From assembly GCA_902729315.2 (NCBI GenBank), contig LR746267.1, positions 9,790,424 through 9,854,423 of the forward strand: a stretch of DNA of 64,000 nt, written 5' to 3'. Both the position numbers and the translations under genes were made by a program. Below are positions 23,801 through 36,000 of this stretch, piece after piece. Under the pieces are notes generated by a model, which was given only the letters and a program-made list of their open reading frames with translations, was not told where the DNA came from and did no database searches. Origin of the DNA: Spirodela intermedia (lineage: Eukaryota; Streptophyta; Magnoliopsida; Alismatales; Araceae). The first letter of the stretch is position 1. Every line of letters starts with the position of its first letter.

Positions 23801-26266
23801 AAAACTCCATTGCCCAAAAACACGATGAGCACACAAAGCTTTCGGCTAAAGAGCGTGAAGCTTAATAAATTATCACCTTTTTAATCGCTGGGTTCTCGAA
23901 AAATGGAATAAACTCCAGCAAAATATTCTTCTCACCATCAAGTACATCCACCCAGATACAGGACCTTCCGTTCCCATAATCTGCTTGTTTTCCAGAATAT
24001 ATACTGAAACATATAATCTCTCCATGGTCAACAGGTGTCTCCTCCTTGACATCAATTCCAGACACCTGTACGGGTATAAGTATTGATATGAAGGTAGAAA
24101 ACATGAAATATTTTCTTATGTCAGATGAAGTAAATGAAAAAACAAGGGCAGTCGTCAAAAAGTACAGCCAGGACGGCGGTGCAACCCACAAAGAGGTACG
24201 AACAACAGAAATTTCCTTCAAGCATCCACCAATATACTAATGTGAAATATATGTTGAATTCATGAGCTTCGTCATACTTCCTCCTGCTGGGCAATCAAGA
24301 ACCACTGCATCCTTCTTTGTCTCTCCAGGTAGAAGAGAAAGGCATAGAACGAATAACAATGGAGTTGGGCACAAGCACATCAAACTATGGGTAGTCTCTT
24401 GAATGTACAAGGTCTTCCAACTGTGCTTTGGTCTTCAATACCATCCACAAGCACATATGACCGAAAACTCACAAAATATTTGGCAAGAGAACTCTGGACT
24501 CGGGAGTTTGTAGAGAGGAAGTTTTGGTCCCGGTAGCAAGAATAAGGTGTAGGCCGTGGAGGTGGATAAAGGTGAGAAAGCCAGACCATAAAAAGCGTAT
24601 GTAAAGAAATGCGAGAGTAATATAAAGCAAAGGAAATCAAGTTTCAACAGATTAATCATCAGGAAAGACACAAAGGACGATTACTTTAAGGTTCAATGAG
24701 CAGGGAGTACTCATAATAGATACATAGCCAAAATCATATTAGAATTCCAATTTTCCAAAACCCAGAGGAAAAATTGGCCTAAATACCATACTGGATACAA
24801 TCTTGTATGGACATAGAAGTAAAGAAAAAAGAAAATTCGCAAACACATCTTCAACCAAATACAGCCCCTTCAGACAGTATAAACCCCCATCTCAAGAAGA
24901 TGGTCCAACAGAAGAAAAAAATAGCATGGTTTACGAGGTTTGACGTTCATATTTAATATCACTTTTTATGCGGTCATCATAAAACTTTTTATTCAGGATA
25001 TCTTCCTTAACACAGTATGTCACTAGCACTTTCTATTACAGAAAATGATACTCCATGACTGGTAAACAACAGGAAAGTTCAAAGTTTTCAGAAGCATTGA
25101 AAAGTTACCATACCTCTGTATCACACGCATGGATAAGGTCCTTGTGCTTTGTTGTGAGTAACTGAACTACCTTCTTTGCTGCGGAAATCGTATCAACAAT
25201 AAGAACTTTGTCATATAATTTTTTAAGCTTTTCCTTATTCATCTGCTCGTGGATATCATTTAGCTGTTGTTGATCAGGGCATGGATCACCAGTGGACTTG
25301 GGATGATAAACTGTAACATAAGAAGACCCATCCTCACCCGTTCCCACCTCAGACTGATGTTTTGGTTGGAGCACATCGTGTTCAGGCAGAGGCATATCAG
25401 TGTCACACGGTGACTTAGAAGCCAGGGATCCATTATGAGAGAACTTTGTCTCAGAAGCTCTCCTCGAAGATGTCACCTGTTTAGATCGTTTCCAACTGCT
25501 AGGAGAACCAGAAACATGCTCCACTGGATACGTGGGATGAACTCCAGACGAAATATCTCCGTCCTGTAAGGCCACATCGTCCTTCATGGCAACACCGTTC
25601 TTATGATCACTTGACAACTTGTTCCGTAGTCTCTGAGCTTCTCTCAGAAGCTTATTTTTTTCCTTTTCTAACAGCCACTGGTTCTTCGAACTCGAATAAC
25701 GATCAGATTCCTTGCCAATGCCTGGAAGCGTAAACTTGTAAGCTTGCGGCAGCACAAATGACTCCGAGCGCCGATGTGATGACATACTGCCAAAAGAGGC
25801 CGGATACAGAGTTTTGCGCATGACATTCTGCACAAAAACTGGCGTCTGACAGAAAACTGAATCTCGTCTAGACTTCAAATTGACCATGCGAGAATGGTGA
25901 GCACCACAGCCAGGGATCAAGCAGAGTCCTCTCTGGCGACCCCTGTTTTTTTTTTTGGGAGCGGGAAAACCATAAGCACAAGACGCCTCAAGACGAAGGA
26001 CAAACCAAAAAAAAAAGGTGTACACTATAATACCAATACATGGATCAATGTAATCAAAGTTCTATTAACTCGAGAGAAGATAAACGGGAAGCGATTGAGA
26101 AGAAACTCCCTCACCTCAACAGGCCCGGTCCCATCCCGTTTGAGGAGCCTTCCAAATCCGCCCGGGACTTCGCCAAACTCCCACCCGCCGGCCACCGGCT
26201 TCTCCTCGGCACGAAGAGTTGAGGCACCCTCGCTGTCACCTTCTGCGAAGGCGGCTGCAACGCCAT
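14899..26266 (-). CDS. Organellar DNA polymerase I (plant POLI A/B type), 12 exons
   Basis: Family-A polymerase that replicates and repairs plastid and mitochondrial DNA. Coding exons, read from the right: 26266-26115, 25942-25114, 24065-23877, 22764-22082, 19922-19478, 18420-18325, 17740-17648, 17550-17356, 17088-16996, 16396-16184, 15563-15474, 15060-14899. All have GT/AG borders and joining phases, and sum to 3240 bp (1079 aa; Arabidopsis relatives are about 1050). Exon 1 is Arg/Ser-rich, consistent with dual organelle targeting. The 3'-5' exonuclease begins with DTE, split across exons 2/3, followed by HNYSFDSHV and CYSALDS. The polymerase domain shows TGRLSARRPNLQ, VADYGQ (motif A), ERRKAKMLNFSIAYG (motif B) and VHDEV (motif C). 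Catalytic residues are all present and no lesion is seen. A or B paralog status cannot be decided. Introns carry a solo LTR and a tandem duplication. Confidence 0.94.
21204..21377 (+). mobile_element. Solo LTR with 5-bp target-site duplication in PolI intron 4
   Basis: A 174-bp segment starts TGTTAGG and ends GCAACA, flanked on both sides by AATAC (21199-21203 and 21378-21382). An internal CTATTTAAGGG (about 21268-21278) looks like an LTR TATA box in plus orientation, antisense to the host gene. The TG...CA ends and perfect duplication are what recombination between two LTRs leaves. The length is short for a Copia LTR and would also suit a TRIM-type element. Confidence 0.68.
21551..21828. repeat. 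139-bp tandem duplication in PolI intron 4
   Basis: Two adjacent copies (21551-21689 and 21690-21828) differ at only a few positions. Both begin ATCATTTCAC and contain AAGATTATTGGTCCAACATT. Recent local duplication with no evident function. Confidence 0.85.
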
Positions 26267-26688
26267 CTCACACCCCCTCTATTCACACTCTGTCGGCCAG
26301 ACCCTGAGCTCAGGGAGAAGCGATTTCTCGCCGCCGCCGCCACCGCCGCCGCCGGAGACGTCCGCAGGGACACCGGAAAGGTTCCCAAAGCCGAGGAAGA
26401 GACGGAAGCGGCAGCAGGGGCCCCCTCAGGAGCTCGGTGGGGAGGAGGAGGCAGCGCAGGGAGAGGGTTTTTGAGGGTTTAGACGGCCAGTCTGTAGCCA
26501 AGAAGAGTTGCAGGGAAGATAACGCGGGGGAGGGAGTGCAAGGACGACGCGCGAAACATCATGAGGTAAAACTATTATGATCATCATGAGCCCAGAGAGT
26601 AGGACAGAGACAGAGAGGAGACAGTCTGATTTGTGGGACCCACCATGTCATGTTTCTATCCGTAATCCTTGATATTCAAACGCTTTAC

Positions 26689-26765
26689 CGGGCCGGACAA
26701 GGTCGGCCCAAACAGCGGCGCACCACCTAGGCCCTAATCATTCCGGCCCAATAACCCTGGCCCAG
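26689..26765. promoter_or_regulatory. Cluster of GGCCCA / TGGGCC (site II-like) motifs
   Basis: Several GGCCCA-type elements (in GTCGGCCCAAAC, CCGGCCCAATAA, CTGGCCCAG) lie 430-500 bp upstream of the polymerase ATG at 26266 and downstream of the FGAM synthase stop. Site II elements (TGGGCY, bound by TCP factors) are common upstream of plant housekeeping and organelle-maintenance genes, so they most likely serve the polymerase gene. Function is inference. Confidence 0.4.
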
Positions 26766-26984
26766 TTTGCGCAGAGAATAGAGAGAGAGAGGTACGGATT
26801 CCAAAACCCGATAAATAGTAAACATATGTAATAAAATATATGGAAAATACCGTCACCGTCTGAAAATGGTCCCACAAAGGTCCTCTCTCACTCATCTTCC
26901 CCCGCAGCCAGCCTGGCCTGCAACGACGGCGGCGCTCAGCGGCGGCACCGCCAGTCACCGGAGATTCCTCTAATCCTTGTTCAT

Positions 26985-29900
26985 TCAGGAGCACCACTGG
27001 CGGGCGTTCTGGAACATCCTCAGCCAGGGGCTGGGGCCCTTGGCATCCACCTCCCAGCTCTTCGGGTACCATGGGAACTGCCACATCTGGAAGCACCGCT
27101 CCGGGTGGGGCATCATGGCGAGGTGCCGGCCGTCGGCGGAGCAGAGGGCGGCGATTCCCAACGGTGACCCGTTGGGATTGAACGGGTACACCTCCGTCTC
27201 TTTGCCGTCGTCGTCGCAGTATCTCACAGGCGCCAGCTCCGCCGCCAGTGCGCCGCCGAGCACGGCGGCGTCGGGGAAGTACGCCCGCCCCTCGCCGTGC
27301 GCCGACCAGACCCCCAGCGTGCTGCCCTCCATCCCCTGCAGCATGATCGCCGGCGAGGCCTCGATCCTCACGCTGCTGAAGCGGCACTCGAAGCGGCCCG
27401 ACAGGTTGTGGACGAACCGCGGCTGCGAGGCATCGCCGTTTTCTCCGGCGCCGCCGCCACCGCCTGGGACCCAGCCGAGGAGGGCCATTAATTGGCACCC
27501 GTTGCAGACGCCGAGGCTGAAGGTGTCCGGGCGGCGGTAGAACTCCTGGAACTGGCGGAGCAGCGGCGAGTTGAAGCGGATGGAGGCGGCCCAACCCTTG
27601 GCGGAGTCGAGCACGTCAGCGTAGCTGAAGCCGCCGACGAACGCGACCCCCCGGAAATCTCGCAGCGAGACGACGCCTTTCAGGAGGTCGGACATGGCGA
27701 CGTCCCAGGGTTCGAAGCCCGCGGCGAAGAACGCCGCCGCCATCTCCCTGTCGCCGTTGCTCCCTTCCTCGCGGATGATGGCTACCTTGGGCTTGTTGGC
27801 GACAGCGAGGAGCTCGCCGGCGGTGGGCGCCGGGGAGAAGGACAGAGACCACGCCGGCGCGCGACGGCTCTTCAGGCCCTCCTTCTCCAGGAGAACGCAG
27901 GAGGCCAGCCTCTTCTGCAGGCCCTCCAGATGGAAGCTGGTCTCCTCCCACAGGTCCCTGAGGAGGGACGTCTCCTCCTTGAGCTGGAGATTCCCGTTGA
28001 CTCGGACGGTCACCGTCGGCGCCGCCGTCACCCGGCCGATCACCGCCGCGGTGACTTCCGCCGCTCGGAACCGCTCCTGCACGGTGCCCAAGTCTCCGGC
28101 GGCAACCTCCATGACGAGCCCCAGCTCCTCGGCGAAGAGCACCTCCAGGAGGCCGTCCCCGCCGGAGGAGAGCTCCAGGTCGACGCCGCAGTTCCCGGCG
28201 AAGGCCATCTCCAGCACGGTGACGAGCAGGCCGCCGTCGCTGACGTCGTGCCCGGCGGAGATGAGCCGGTCGGCAAGCAGACCCTGGACGGCCTCAAAGG
28301 TGCGCTTCAGGTGAGGAACGTCGTCCACGTCCGGGCACTCGTCGCCGACCTGATCGAACGCCTGCGCCAGAGCGGAGCCGCCGAGGCGCCGTCGCCGTCG
28401 CCCCCGCTTGCCCAGGTCGATGTGCAGGAGAACGCTACCGTCGGGGAGCTTCAGATCCGGCGTCACGGTGAGGGTGATGTCCGGGCAGGTGGCGTACACG
28501 CTGATCACGAGGTTCCCGGGGGCCTTGACCATCTCGCCGGCGGCCCGGGCGGCCATGGAAAGGCTGTCCTTGCCGCCGTCGATGGCGATGCCCAGCTCGA
28601 TCATCGCCTCCGCCAGGGCCACGGCGGCATCGTACATGTCCGCCCCTTCGCCGTCGAGCTTGGCGGCGTACATCCAGTTCCCGCTCGCCTTGACGTCCCC
28701 GAGCGAGGTGATGCGGGCCCAGACGAGGTTCGTCAGCGCCTCCCCCACGGCCAGCCTCGCCATGGCCTTGGGGTCCAGGAGCCCCTTGATGGGCTGCTCG
28801 CCGATGGCGCAGGCGCCGCCGGTGAGCCCGCCGTAGCTCTGCGCGATGACGGCGACGTCGGAGAGAGGGAGCTGCAGGGGCCCCACCGTCTGCTGCTGCG
28901 CCACCAGGCCCGTCACGCACCTGTCGACCTTCGTCGTCAAGAACCGCTTGGAGCAGACGGAGGGCAGCCGCAGGACCCTCTTCAGGGAGTCCATCACCGT
29001 GGTGCCGGGGGCGATGTCGATGGGCTCCCGCAGCCTCTGCACCCTGTTAAAGGAGAAGCTCTTCTGGGGCATGTCCCCGAGGACCTTCTCCAGCTCGAGG
29101 TCCACCACCGGCGGCGGCGGCGGGAGGCCCTCCGCGCGGTGCTGCTCCGCCGCCCACCCATCCATCAGCACGATGCGGCCCCCCCCGTCGATCCGGCCAA
29201 TAACCGCCATGGACACCCTCTCCCGCTCGCAGACCGCGCGCAGGAAGCCCTCGCTCTGGGGCTTCACCAGCAGGGCGTCCTGCTCCTGGTACTCGGCGCC
29301 CCAGATCTCGAGCACGGACATGGTGTGGTCGCCCACCACCACGGCGCGGATGTCGATCTCCGCCCCCTGCGGGTAGATGATCTCCTTCACGACGTTGCAG
29401 TTCCCACCGGCACCCTGGTCGTGGATGCTCACGATGGGGTTCTCCTCCCCGAGCTCGGCGCAGGTGCGCACCACCCGGTAGAGCTTCTGCGCCATCTCCG
29501 CATCACCGCGCTGCACAGCGTTGAAGTCGAGCTCCGCATCGTTCTGCCCGCTCACCATGCTGGAGGCGGCGCCGCCGCCCATCCCAATCCGGTACGCCGG
29601 GCCACCGATCTTCACGACGAGCATGCCGACCTCAGGCTCGTCCTTGGCGATGTGGGCGTGGTCGATCTGCCCGATGCCGGCACTGAACATGATGGGCTTC
29701 AGCCACTCCCGTCGCTCGCCGTCGGGGAGCCTCATGCCGAAGGTCCTGGTGTAGCCCTGGATCAGCGGCTCCCCGAACTTGTTGCCATAGTCAGAGGCGC
29801 CGTCACTGGCGTCCACCAGGATCTGCAGCGGAGAAGCCAAGTTGGAGGGGTACACGAACGAGGAGTCCTCCCACGGGGCGGAAGCCCCCTCCATCTGCAG

Positions 29901-31345
29901 GTTCCCCACGCAGTACCCCGCGGTGGCGGCGACCACAAAAGAGCCCTTCCCGGTGGCGTGGGTGTCCCTGATCCGGCCGCCGGCACCGGTCTCCGCACCG
30001 GGGAACGGCGCCACCGCACAGGGGAAGTTGTGCGTCTCCGCCGTGAACAGGATGTCCAGGTCGCGCCGGAGCGGGCAGAGCGGCGATGGCGAGCCGGGCG
30101 CCGTCGGGTGCAGGAAATCCACTGCAAATCCCCTGATGGCGCTGGAATTGTCCTTGAAGCCGATGACCGAGTTGCCAGGGTTTGCCCTCAGCGTGCTCTT
30201 GACGATCTGCATGAGGGTGCCCTCCACGGCCTCCCCGTCGACGATGAGCTTCCCGTTGAAGAACCAGTGGCGGCTGTGCTCGCTGTTCGACTGCGCAATG
30301 TCAAAGAGCTCCACGTTGGTCGGATTCCTCTTGATGTCGTCCCGGAAGAGGGAGGTGTAGTACTGGAGATCCTGCTCGTCAAAGGCCAGGCCCATCCGCT
30401 GGTTGATCTCCTCCAGCGCCGCCCTCCCCTTCTCCATCACCGGAACCACCACCACCGCCTCCGGGACCAGCGCTGACTCAAAAGACTTGAGCTTCCCGCT
30501 GTAGACGCACTCCGTCATCCTGTCGTGAACCATAGCGGCGAATTCCTGCACCTGGTTCTCCGGCAGAGGCCCGCTGCCGGGACGGAGATGAAACCGGTAC
30601 CTCCTCGACCTCTCCATGCGGGTGACCTCCACCAGCGCCGCCGCCCGGCATATAGACACGGCATTGGCCGACCACGCCGTGGTGAAGGACAGACGAGGGC
30701 CCACCTCGACCACCACAGAGGAGGAGGACGACGACGATGATCTCGGCACTTCGTCGTCCTCCAGAAAGCTCTCCAGCCGCAGATTCTCAGGCTCAAAGGT
30801 CTCCTGCAGCAGCCACTGGAGCACCGCCAGCTTCTCCCCCGACAGAGCGCCACTCAACCCGATGTTGAAGCACTGTTCCGTCTCCAGTCCAACAATCTGA
30901 TCAGAGACCTTCACCTGAGCCTCTCTCAGCAGCTCCGCCGCCGCATTCTCCGACATGAACGGCCGGCGGTAGAAGTGAATAATCTCGGCACCCCCCCGAG
31001 CGCCGCCAGCTTCTTCGTCCACTGAAGCCTGCGCTCCACTTGAAACCACAGCCTTTGGGCACAACACAAGCGAGAGCTTTCTGCTCGACGAAATGCCGCT
31101 ACTGGCAACGCCGGGCAGGCGACGCCCAGGGGCGAAGGCGCACCGCGTCTTGCCCTGTGATCTCCTCGGCAGATAAAAGCTTCGCCTTGGCGATCCCTGC
31201 ATCAAAAAATTCAAAATAAATATCTCTAACAGGAAGGACCAAAAACCATAATATTTCAACGATCAATAAATTAATGGGCAGTCTGTCGAGTAAACACCTG
31301 CAATGGCAGGAATTTCTTCGCGGCAATATCTCCAAGAGTCACCAT
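26985..31345 (-). CDS. Phosphoribosylformylglycinamidine synthase (FGAM synthase, PurL)
   Basis: Catalyses the glutamine- and ATP-dependent conversion of FGAR to FGAM, the fourth step of de novo purine synthesis, in plastids and mitochondria. A short first exon (31345-31298, encoding MVTLGDIAAKKFLPLQ) joins in phase at GATGCAG/GG to one giant exon (31196-26985), giving about 1419 aa, normal for the fused eukaryotic enzyme. Visible features: FNIGL..L near residue 110; the ATP/substrate region AETHNFPCAVAPFPGAETGA; IHDQGAGGNCNVVKEI; the second AIRS-like half with DGGKDSLSM and HDVSDGG. The C-terminal class-I glutamine amidotransferase shows the nucleophile in LGVCNGCQLMA and the His/Glu pair in MMPHPERCFQMW. 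The coding region is GC-rich and produces long meaningless antisense frames. The upstream leader is probably also spliced. Confidence 0.95.
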
Positions 31346-31539
31346 TGTTCACTGCACCGCGGAGAAACAATTATCAGCAATCTGCAAGAAAACCCACATG
31401 GTGGGGACTAAAATCCCACGCCATATAAATATGTCTGTCTTCCGATCATGTCTTCATCAGCTACACCGTTCGTTCTCAGCAGGAGGGGAAGGGAAGAGTT
31501 GACCCTCTGATATCAGCTCAAAGGTTTTATCAGACGATA

Positions 31540-31562
31540 GAGAGAGAGAGAGAGAGAGAGAG
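31540..31562. repeat. (AG)n microsatellite
   Basis: Perfect AG run about 200 bp upstream of the FGAM synthase ATG (CT on the sense strand), probably in its leader intron or 5' UTR. Confidence 0.85.
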
Positions 31563-32790
31563 GATCAAATGTCTTTCTTCGGCTGGGGTTGTGAAGGCCG
31601 CAGGCGAGGTCTGGTGAGAACCTCGGCGCAGGGATTGGAGGAACGGGATGAGCTGATCGAGGGGGAAACCAGTCGATCAGAGGGACAATGGAAAGAGGAG
31701 TGAGATCGAAGAGAGTGACAAGGAAGAAAGCAAACTCATCCCACCTTGCTTGCTCTACCCTTACCCTCCCCTGATTCCTATGGCAGGAAAACTGAAGACC
31801 AAGAACGAACTGGGGGTGCCCGCGATGGCGGCGAGCTCAGCCTGTCCAGTCTTCTGCCGCGGCGGCAGCAGCCGACCGGCAAGAAGCGAGAGAGGCTCTC
31901 CAGCTGGATCATATCGGTCAGTCCTCGATGAAGGTATGAACAGAGCATCGACTCGCCGCTGATAAGCACTCACTGGGGCAGTCAATCGGTCGGCCCTTTC
32001 AGCGCCGAAATGAATACGCCGGCGGAGATGCGGAGGAGAAAGGGAGAGAGGAGCATAAGAAGAAATTACGATCGAACCAGACGAAGAGGCACAGGACGGG
32101 GCCAGCAGAGCGCTGAGAGCAAAGATGCTCAGATCAGACAAGTTCAGAGGAACGAACCTGGCGGGCGGGAGATCCCCGGCGAAGCAGCGAGGTTCGTCGC
32201 CCTCCGCTGGCCGGTGGAGGAGACCTGCCAAGTTCAGAGGGAAGAGGAAGCAGGAGTACGGCGGCCTCTGGCCTTCCCGCTTCCTCTCTGAGCACCGGAG
32301 GAAGAACCCTAGGAGGAGGGAAAGAGGTAAAGGGAGGGCTAGCGGCGACGGCTGCAAGACCTCCGATTTTTGACGGGTTTATGGCGAAAACCCTAAAATG
32401 CCATTGCACCCGTCAAGTTGGCACCGCGGCACCCTATCCGCTGCGGCCCCGCCGCAGCGTGTGGGTCCCACCCATTCCTGTTATTCTCTATGATCCGGAT
32501 GGGGCCCACTCCGGAGATTTTTCCGCAGATATCTACGTCCTTTTAAATACTACCCAATACAGAGGGCAGCCAACGGGCAAATGGGGCCCAATAACAAACC
32601 GACCCGACTTGACTCGGGTGAGAGGGAGAGAAGCCTGGGCTAATAGGGCTTCTTCCTACGACGATTCTTGACGAAACCGGGGCCGGCTCAATAGAATAAT
32701 GGACCAATTGTTGGGCCTGTTTGAGTTCTCATGAGAGAGGAGATCCAATGCTGCGCCCGAGTAATTACGTCCATAATTACGTAAATATGA

Positions 32791-32800
32791 TATATATATA
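32791..32800 (+). promoter_or_regulatory. TATA box of membrane-protein gene
   Basis: TATATATATA followed by GGG lies about 270 bp upstream of the plus-strand ATG at 33069. It fits a transcript beginning near 32830 with a leader of about 240 nt. Confidence 0.45.
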
Positions 32801-33024
32801 GGGTTGAAACATTCTAATGATATTTATAAGGAATAATGGCAAACTTAATAAAATACCAGGTGCCGCCATCGCGAAGAGCCTTGTTCCGAGTACACCACCC
32901 GCCGCTGCCGGGCCATTTACTCCGCCGAGGTCGTCGCGCTGACGGGAGGATCCCCTTTGTCCACTGCGCCGTCGATACCCTAATTCTTGGAGATCCCTAC
33001 AGGTTTGGGCGGCAGCGAGCTGCC

Positions 33025-33042
33025 ATGGATGCTCACTTGTGA
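33025..33042 (+). promoter_or_regulatory. Short upstream ORF (5 codons) in leader
   Basis: ATG at 33025 opens a 5-codon frame ending TGA at 33042, 26 bp before the main ATG at 33069. Its start context (GCCATGG) is better than that of the main ATG (CTTGATGGG), so translation of the main frame may depend on reinitiation or leaky scanning. Confidence 0.45.
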
Positions 33043-33068
33043 GAGGTTTTCTGCGGCTCTGTTGCTTG

Positions 33069-36000
33069 ATGGGTGATCCTTGCTTGAAGCAGGGGGAGGC
33101 TGGGGGGCAAATAGTGGATAAAGGACCTGAAATTGAGCGTTCGTTTGTTTTTTGGCTGTTCCGTGGTTGCTTCACCGTCGCCTTCTCCCTGATAGTGTCC
33201 TGCTTCCTGTCGTTTGTATTCGGGATACTCGCTCTCCTGATTGGGAGCTCCCCTGGGCTGCAAAGCCCGGTTTCGATTCCCTCTCAATGCCGGATCGTCT
33301 CTAGCGGTGAATAGTTTGTCCCTGAAGCAGTTTTCTATTTTGTACTTTCTATTTATCGCCTTATTGAACTCTCAAACCTTTTGCACGTGTTTCTGCCGTC
33401 GGAGATTAGAAAAGCTAAAAATAATAACTTATTCAACAAATTCATTGTCTGAAAAAGGGAAAGATGCTGGAAATTTTATATGATTCTCTTCATCATCTCA
33501 AAATTTGATCAGTTGACTATATACATAACAGCATAATAAACCCTATTTGCATCTGTTTAAATGTGCTGAGTAAATTTAAAAAACTAAATTAACCGATTTT
33601 CTCGTCAAGTAGGCTGGTACAAGTCGTCTAGGTTGTAGGAGGAATTTCTGAGGAACAGAGCAGAAGCTTCCCTTCCTGTAGCTTGCTGACTTTCTTAACT
33701 AGAAGAAGGCTTTTTGGAGGGTTCATCAGCAACAGCAATCGTGTCCTCTTTACTAACTTCATCTTTCCCTGCCTTGTCATTCTTTTACAAAGATGAGTAA
33801 GCACCACTTTAATTATGGATGACTAGATATCACTAAACTTCTTCTGGTTATATATTAAATTTTAGATGATTGTATTACAAAGGTTTGATTCTTGAAACCA
33901 ACTCCATGTACAAAACTAGTACAGCAGTTGACCTGAGGTACTGGATGCGAAAATCGATACCTTGTAATTGTTATGCGGTGATATTTTTCCCCCAGTTACT
34001 TTTCGTTTCAGCATTTAAATAAATCATGATGCAATCGCAGGATTCTTGCCCATGGTCAAACCCCTAAAATAACAGTGGTATGTGGTACTTTCTGAAATGC
34101 TCCCAGTGTTTTTAAATTCAGATGGGTCACAATAAAGACATACATGTATATATGAGCGCATAAGCATTTTCTGCATAAAGTGCTAAGTCAGACCCCAAAA
34201 CCGACATAACCTGAGCTACGACAAATACTTGCCATAAAAACATTTGGGCATGAACATCTTTAGTTAGCCTGATTCATTCTTCTCCAGGCTAGACTTAGGA
34301 AGTAAATGTAACATTAGCTGATGAAAGCTTTTCTCAGGTGTGGACCTCAGGTCATCCAAGGTCTGTGAACTCTCACTATCAAATTGTAAGGCCAAATACG
34401 TTCTATACCCATCGGGGAAACCAAAGATTCAGTGTCATGATGATTACTACTGGGCATCAGTTTTCAAGGTAATGTCCTTTAGTTGGTTCTTCTTTAGTTA
34501 ACGCATAATGGTGATAAAAATTCTCCAATAGAAAAAAATTATAAATGAGGTAGCACTGAGTGAATTCATTATAGATTGATTGCCTAGATACTATTTTTGC
34601 TTACCCGTGACTTGTGGTCAATGAAATAACAATGCTTGTTTATCTTTGGAATCAGTTTCTGGTTTTTGCTCATACATTGTCCGTTGGGTGTGATAATATT
34701 TACCACTTAAAGTGGAGAGGGGACCATAACTCAGGTAACCAAGGCCAATGGTTCGTTTGACCTTCTCGTTTGGTCTTCCTATTCAAGAAATGATTCTATA
34801 CACTAGCTTTATTTCTTTTTCCCTGCACCTCATCATGGTGGTATGACTATGGCCCAGACATCTTGAAGAGACATAAACTTATTAAGCATGTTTACCGACC
34901 TCAGCCTTGAGAAGACCGTACTAGCCAAAAAAGAGGCTCTCCTTGTTATTTTTATGATTTTAAAAATTCCATGAGGGACTTCACAACAATGGAAAACTAA
35001 GATAAAGCAGTCTTTTTAAAGATAGCCTTGTGTGTCCTCTATGTTTGATCTATTTGAAGTTGGTTTCTGTGCCGGGTAGTTCGTCCTTTTAGCTTCACAA
35101 TTTGGTTCTCTTTAAATCTCTGTAATGTTAATAAAGAAAAGTTGTTAATGGTATCAGTGATCTGTTCTTGGAATCTATTAATCAGTAATCGCAAAGCCTG
35201 CTCGAAAAGGTGTGAATGCAGAGTTAGTGAAATGACCAAATTGATAACTCAAATTCTGTTGATTTTACACTTTCGAAGAATATTACCCAGACATTATTGT
35301 AACTTAACTTCTTGCTCCTTGGAAGGCTTTTAGACTATTGACTTGGGATTCTAGTGTATTTTCTGCCCCATGATGATTCCATGTTACTTCCACGTGTTGA
35401 AACATCAAATCAAGCTTGCTTTCTGCAGGTGGAATACAAAGAATATTTTTCAGGGAGAATGATTCGTGGAGTAGCTGAGTCTCCAAAAGAAGCACTTCCT
35501 ATTTATTGTCGGCCTAGTTTCAACGGGGTTTGGCGGACAAAAAATAAGTTTAAGGTATTTTATGTGCATGTGACAAAGAAGTTATCTATCTCATCCAATA
35601 TTTCAAGGTTAATCTGTTTCTCTACGGATATTAACCAAGCATTCTAGTTGATCCTATGGATATTCTGCTCTGCATTTCTTCGTTTGCATTAGATATGATT
35701 AACATTCAGCTTAAGAGCTGAAGAACTAGTTGGTTCAGCAGGAAAGAGGACAATAGACTGAAAGAAATGTGTTTTCGCATTCCTGCAAGCACTAACGATA
35801 TGAAGGTCTGAAAGTATTACAAAACGGAAAAGAAGTCTACAATCATTTGAGCATGAGGCAATTTTTTTAGAGTTGTTTTGAACGTATTGTTGACATTTTT
35901 ACTTATAAATTTTGTGTTCATCGTTACCCCCCTTCTTCACAGCTTAGTCTATGAAATTTAGGAACCAACACTTATCACATTAGCTTCATTTTTTAGTGTC

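Larger units (their letters stand above)
31346..33068. other. Divergent upstream region between FGAM synthase and membrane-protein gene
   Basis: About 1.7 kb separates the two ATGs. On the FGAM synthase side a GC-rich stretch at about 32160-32390 with a donor-like CCAG/GTTCGT (minus strand) looks like a non-coding first exon. A telo-box-like AAAACCCTAAAA lies near 32385-32396 and GGGCCCA motifs near 32585. A TATA box for the plus-strand gene lies at 32791-32800. Open frames of up to 198 codons here are low-complexity and unconvincing. Confidence 0.5.

Noticed and set aside
27492-30476. 994-codon plus-strand open frame antisense to FGAM synthase
   Set aside because: It is a by-product of GC-rich codon use on the opposite strand. 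The translation is Gly/Arg/Asp/His-rich without domains, while the minus strand has full PurL conservation.
31761-32357. 198-codon minus-strand open frame upstream of FGAM synthase
   Set aside because: Low-complexity Leu/Ser/Pro sequence with no domain; better explained as FGAM synthase leader and leader intron.
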